Assembly: GCA_047618505.1 (NCBI GenBank) | Contig: JBLHLB010000214.1 | Span: forward strand, 1 to 7,091 | Source: JBLHLB01 sp047618505 | GTDB taxonomy: Bacteria > Planctomycetota > UBA1135 > GCA-002686595 | Direction: 5' to 3' | DNA length: 7,091 nucleotides | Part shown: positions 5,095 through 7,091 of the stretch, one piece after another | Layout of the letters: every line of letters begins with the position of its first letter | How positions within the stretch are numbered: position 1 is the stretch's first letter | Notes under the pieces: model-generated | Told to the model about the DNA's origin: nothing | Seen by the model: the letters and a program-made list of their open reading frames with translations, nothing else | The model's database searches: none | Position numbers and translations under genes: made by a program

Positions 5095-6618
5095 CTATCC
5101 GTCGCTCTCAGAGCCAACGGCGCCGGGTGCATTAGGCTCGGGATCCTGCGAGCGGCCAAAGGCCACATGGAGCAGCTCAAAGATCGAGGGCAGCGCCGCC
5201 TGTACCACGGTCAGGTGCTCGGCGTCCTTGGGAACGACGAGGTTCGTCAAGCGCGCATCGCCTCGATTGGCGAGACCCGCGTGGAGCGCGCGTGCGCCCG
5301 GCAAGCCGAAGTCCAGCGCGCCACCTCCTGCCAATACGTCCAGTCCAGCGTAGCGTTCCAGGTTACGCGGTGCTCGGCCCCCTCCGAGCGCGACGAGGGC
5401 GCAGTAGCGTCCGGAGCCACTCTCGACCGTCGCGATCGCGAGAGCCGCGCCCATGGAGTGTCCAACGAGTGCTACCCGACGCTCATCGAAGCGATATGCC
5501 TTGCGCACCGCAGTCACAACTGCGGACACATCCACGGCTTTGCCGAGTTCGACACGCGGAGCGAGCACGGACCAGCCGAGCCGGCGCGCCTCGCTGATGA
5601 AAGCTCCCGCACCGAAGCCGTCGAAAACCATGTGTTCACTGCCGCCAGCACCGTGCAGGGCAACGATCAGCGGAGGCGGCGGCTGGCCCTTGCGAGCTGC
5701 ATCAAGAAAGCGGCAGGGGACAAGTTCGCCCGAGGAGACACGAACAGAAAGCCAGCGTTCTCGGAGGGTCGCTACATCCATCGGTGGCGGCCGCGCATCC
5801 AACTCCGTGCGCCCCGGGGCCAGCTCAACCAAGTTGCTCTCGAGGTCTTGCAAGAGCGCAGCAGCCGGCACGTCTACCTCAAAGACGGTGCCCGCATAGA
5901 GTTCATCGAGCCAGACGACGTTTGCAACTGCGCTATCCACCCGTAGGTCGATGCGAGAGTCCAGCGAAGCGTTGGCCAGCGTGGCACTTATCGCGGCGGC
6001 GTCGAGGCGCGTTTCGAAGTCCGGAATTACGCTCAAGCCGACGTCGATGCCACCGCACACCTGTCCGTCTGCGCCCAACAGTTCGAGCCGTAGTCGACAG
6101 TCCCCGGTGAGAGCCATATCCGGCGGCAACTCCCGCTCTAATTCGAACGGCAGGCGCTCGAGCGCAAACGACTCGCCCAAGACCACCGGCGCGTAACTAC
6201 CCTTTGTAGCGTGAAGCGCAAGCCGACAGGTCTCCCCAGCGGGAGCTCCTTCCCCACAGAAGCGTTCGAGTACGACGCGCAAGACGCCGGGCGCTTCGAC
6301 AACGCGCGACTCCGGCAGCAGCGCCAACCCATCGAGCCATGTGGGAACCTGCGTCTCTTGCATCTCACCCCTGGCCTTGTCGAGCAATGCACCCGCGGCA
6401 GCCGGGTCGTTGCGAAAGAAGGCCGCGACAGAGCGCTGAAGCGTTGGCAGGGCATCGATGCGCTGCTCGAAGGTCGCTGCGGCGTAGGCGCGCTCCATAC
6501 GAATCAAGCGCTGCCCTAGCTCGTGACGGGGTTCAAGTTCCTGTGACGCCGCCAACGGCACCGTGAGAGTGATAAGAACAAGGCTCGCGAGCGCGCGCCG
6601 GAGGGCTTGAGTCTGCAT
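5095..6618 (-). CDS. Secreted alpha/beta hydrolase with unknown N-terminal half
   Basis: A 507-residue exported serine hydrolase. I chose the ATG at 6618 because it opens a standard signal peptide (MQTQALRRALASLVLITLTV, then PLAASQE), with a double Arg, a hydrophobic core and an AAS-type cleavage site near residue 26. A longer frame from TTG 6672 or ATG 6666 would add a Pro-rich leader with no use. Residues 30 to about 290 are unrecognised: a helical start followed by what look like beta-sandwich strands. The catalytic domain covers about 295-495: oxyanion-hole motif ALHGAGG (His322), nucleophile elbow VGHSMGAA with Ser388, probable acid Asp436 in GALDFGLP, and His468 in DAEHLTVV. The layout resembles PHB-depolymerase/LpqC-like esterases and prolyl-oligopeptidase-like hydrolases, which cleave esters or peptides; substrate is unknown. 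The C-terminus (after 485) is a short Pro/Glu/Ser tail. No Shine-Dalgarno is visible. The fold and triad are well supported; Asp436 is the least certain member. Confidence 0.82.
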   Translation of the reverse strand: MQTQALRRALASLVLITLTVPLAASQELEPRHELGQRLIRMERAYAAATFEQRIDALPTLQRSVAAFFRNDPAAAGALLDKARGEMQETQVPTWLDGLALLPESRVVEAPGVLRVVLERFCGEGAPAGETCRLALHATKGSYAPVVLGESFALERLPFELERELPPDMALTGDCRLRLELLGADGQVCGGIDVGLSVIPDFETRLDAAAISATLANASLDSRIDLRVDSAVANVVWLDELYAGTVFEVDVPAAALLQDLESNLVELAPGRTELDARPPPMDVATLRERWLSVRVSSGELVPCRFLDAARKGQPPPPLIVALHGAGGSEHMVFDGFGAGAFISEARRLGWSVLAPRVELGKAVDVSAVVTAVRKAYRFDERRVALVGHSMGAALAIATVESGSGRYCALVALGGGRAPRNLERYAGLDVLAGGGALDFGLPGARALHAGLANRGDARLTNLVVPKDAEHLTVVQAALPSIFELLHVAFGRSQDPEPNAPGAVGSESDG

Positions 6619-6657
6619 GCGGTGAGTCAGGTGAGGGCAAGGAGGAGACGGCACAGA

Positions 6658-7091
6658 ATGGATCATGCGCAATCCGGGCTGCTCCGGGACAGGGCGTCGC
6701 CATCAGCGCTCTGGATAGGTAACTCAAGTTGGCCTTTCCAAGGTAGCCTCAATCCAAAGAGTCAGTACGCCCGAGAATTCGTTCATCACATACAGTCGGT
6801 TGAACACATGCCCCTAAAGTGCATAGTGGTTGCAACCAGCTCATACGCCGGCAACCACAACTGGTGCCATTACAGTGATTTAGGGGGCGGGGGATGGGGG
6901 CCTGACCTGTTGGGATATGTAACAGTCGATGGTTCAAGCGACCAAGCATCTGTCCGGTGCAACTTTGTTCTACACAATGCCAGGAAGAGCGGTATCCAGG
7001 CCCGTTTTACGATAGAGCTTGGAGCGGGCAGTGAGTTGCTAGAAGAGTTTCTAGACGGCGACCCACACGGTCAGGGGGTTCATCTCTCCCA
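6658..7091 (+). CDS. Partial gene of unknown function, runs off right edge
   Basis: From the ATG at 6658 a frame stays open for 144 codons to the edge. AAGGAGGAG at 6639-6647 lies about 10 bases before this ATG, a slightly long but usable spacing. The only other in-frame ATG is at 6808 and has no ribosome binding site. The first 20 residues are unremarkable. From about residue 25 the sequence looks like a real soluble protein: SQYAREFVHHIQSVEHMPLK, a strand CIVVATSSY, GNHNWCHYSDLGGGGWGPDL, strands GYVTVDG and ASVRCNFVL, then SGIQARFTIELGAGSELLEE. There is no signal peptide. I do not recognise the family. The last 300 bases are about 54% GC, against the low to mid 60s for the hydrolase gene, which suggests recent arrival or a different mutational history. 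It is divergent from the hydrolase gene, with 39 bases between starts, so their control regions must overlap if 6658 is the true start. Confidence 0.6.
   Translation, partial: MDHAQSGLLRDRASPSALWIGNSSWPFQGSLNPKSQYAREFVHHIQSVEHMPLKCIVVATSSYAGNHNWCHYSDLGGGGWGPDLLGYVTVDGSSDQASVRCNFVLHNARKSGIQARFTIELGAGSELLEEFLDGDPHGQGVHLS

Noticed and set aside
5167..5946. A 259-codon plus-strand frame antisense to the hydrolase
   Set aside because: It lies wholly opposite a gene with a clear catalytic triad; long antisense frames are usual in GC-rich coding DNA and the product has no recognisable features.
6619..6672. Longer hydrolase start at TTG 6672 or ATG 6666
   Set aside because: It would put a Pro/His-rich leader before a complete signal peptide that begins at the ATG at 6618.
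6749..6949. A 66-codon minus-strand frame near the right edge
   Set aside because: It is opposite the more protein-like plus-strand frame and its Cys/Arg/Pro/Leu-rich product has no recognisable pattern.
1..7091. CRISPR array, tRNA, rRNA, insertion sequence or defence operon
   Set aside because: I saw no spaced direct repeats of CRISPR size, no tRNA-like cloverleaf, no transposase and no terminal inverted repeats of IS length; the possible methyltransferase scrap alone does not make a defence system.

Overview
The window looks like an accessory stretch of a planctomycete chromosome (Planctomycetota, probably a marine lineage). Four things suggest this. There is a Ser/Thr kinase with a DWG metal-binding motif joined to kinesin-light-chain-type TPRs. 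There is an arylsulfotransferase-type lipoprotein. There is a small secreted beta module with a VPNDTAMCG-type ending that I associate with secreted planctomycete proteins. Finally, most starts lack a clear Shine-Dalgarno sequence. GC is roughly 60-65% over most of the window and drops to about 54% over the last 300 bases. Lineage is inferred from remembered family features, not from a search.

Layout. Positions 1-1224 (minus) hold a decayed kinase-TPR gene with three separate lesions: a nonsense codon near the N-terminus, an internal deletion that removes the kinase C-lobe and everything up to the TPRs, and a frameshift inside the TPRs. It runs off the left edge. Positions 1225-1589 hold no convincing gene. 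Positions 1590-3230 (plus) encode an intact secreted or lipid-anchored arylsulfotransferase-family protein. Positions 3430-3822 (plus) carry what looks like a remnant of a planctomycete secreted-protein module. A short ACGAC tandem repeat at 3848-3871 follows. Positions 3918-4694 (minus) encode a small lipoprotein of unknown function. Positions 4695-5094 contain a 34-codon plus-strand ORF with a very strong ribosome binding site, a possible hairpin that would mask that site, and two adjacent hairpins. Positions 5095-6618 (minus) encode a secreted alpha/beta hydrolase with an unrecognised N-terminal half. From 6658 (plus), a protein-like reading frame with lower GC runs off the right edge.

The genes do not form an operon or an obvious pathway. 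Three intact products (arylsulfotransferase-like, lipoprotein, hydrolase) are exported and would act in the envelope or outside the cell. The mix of intact secreted proteins, a multiply broken kinase and gene fragments looks like a region under turnover. I found no tRNA, rRNA, CRISPR array, transposase or defence operon. I do not see a clear new system; the best candidates for novelty are the right-edge gene and the small ORF region at 4749-5047.
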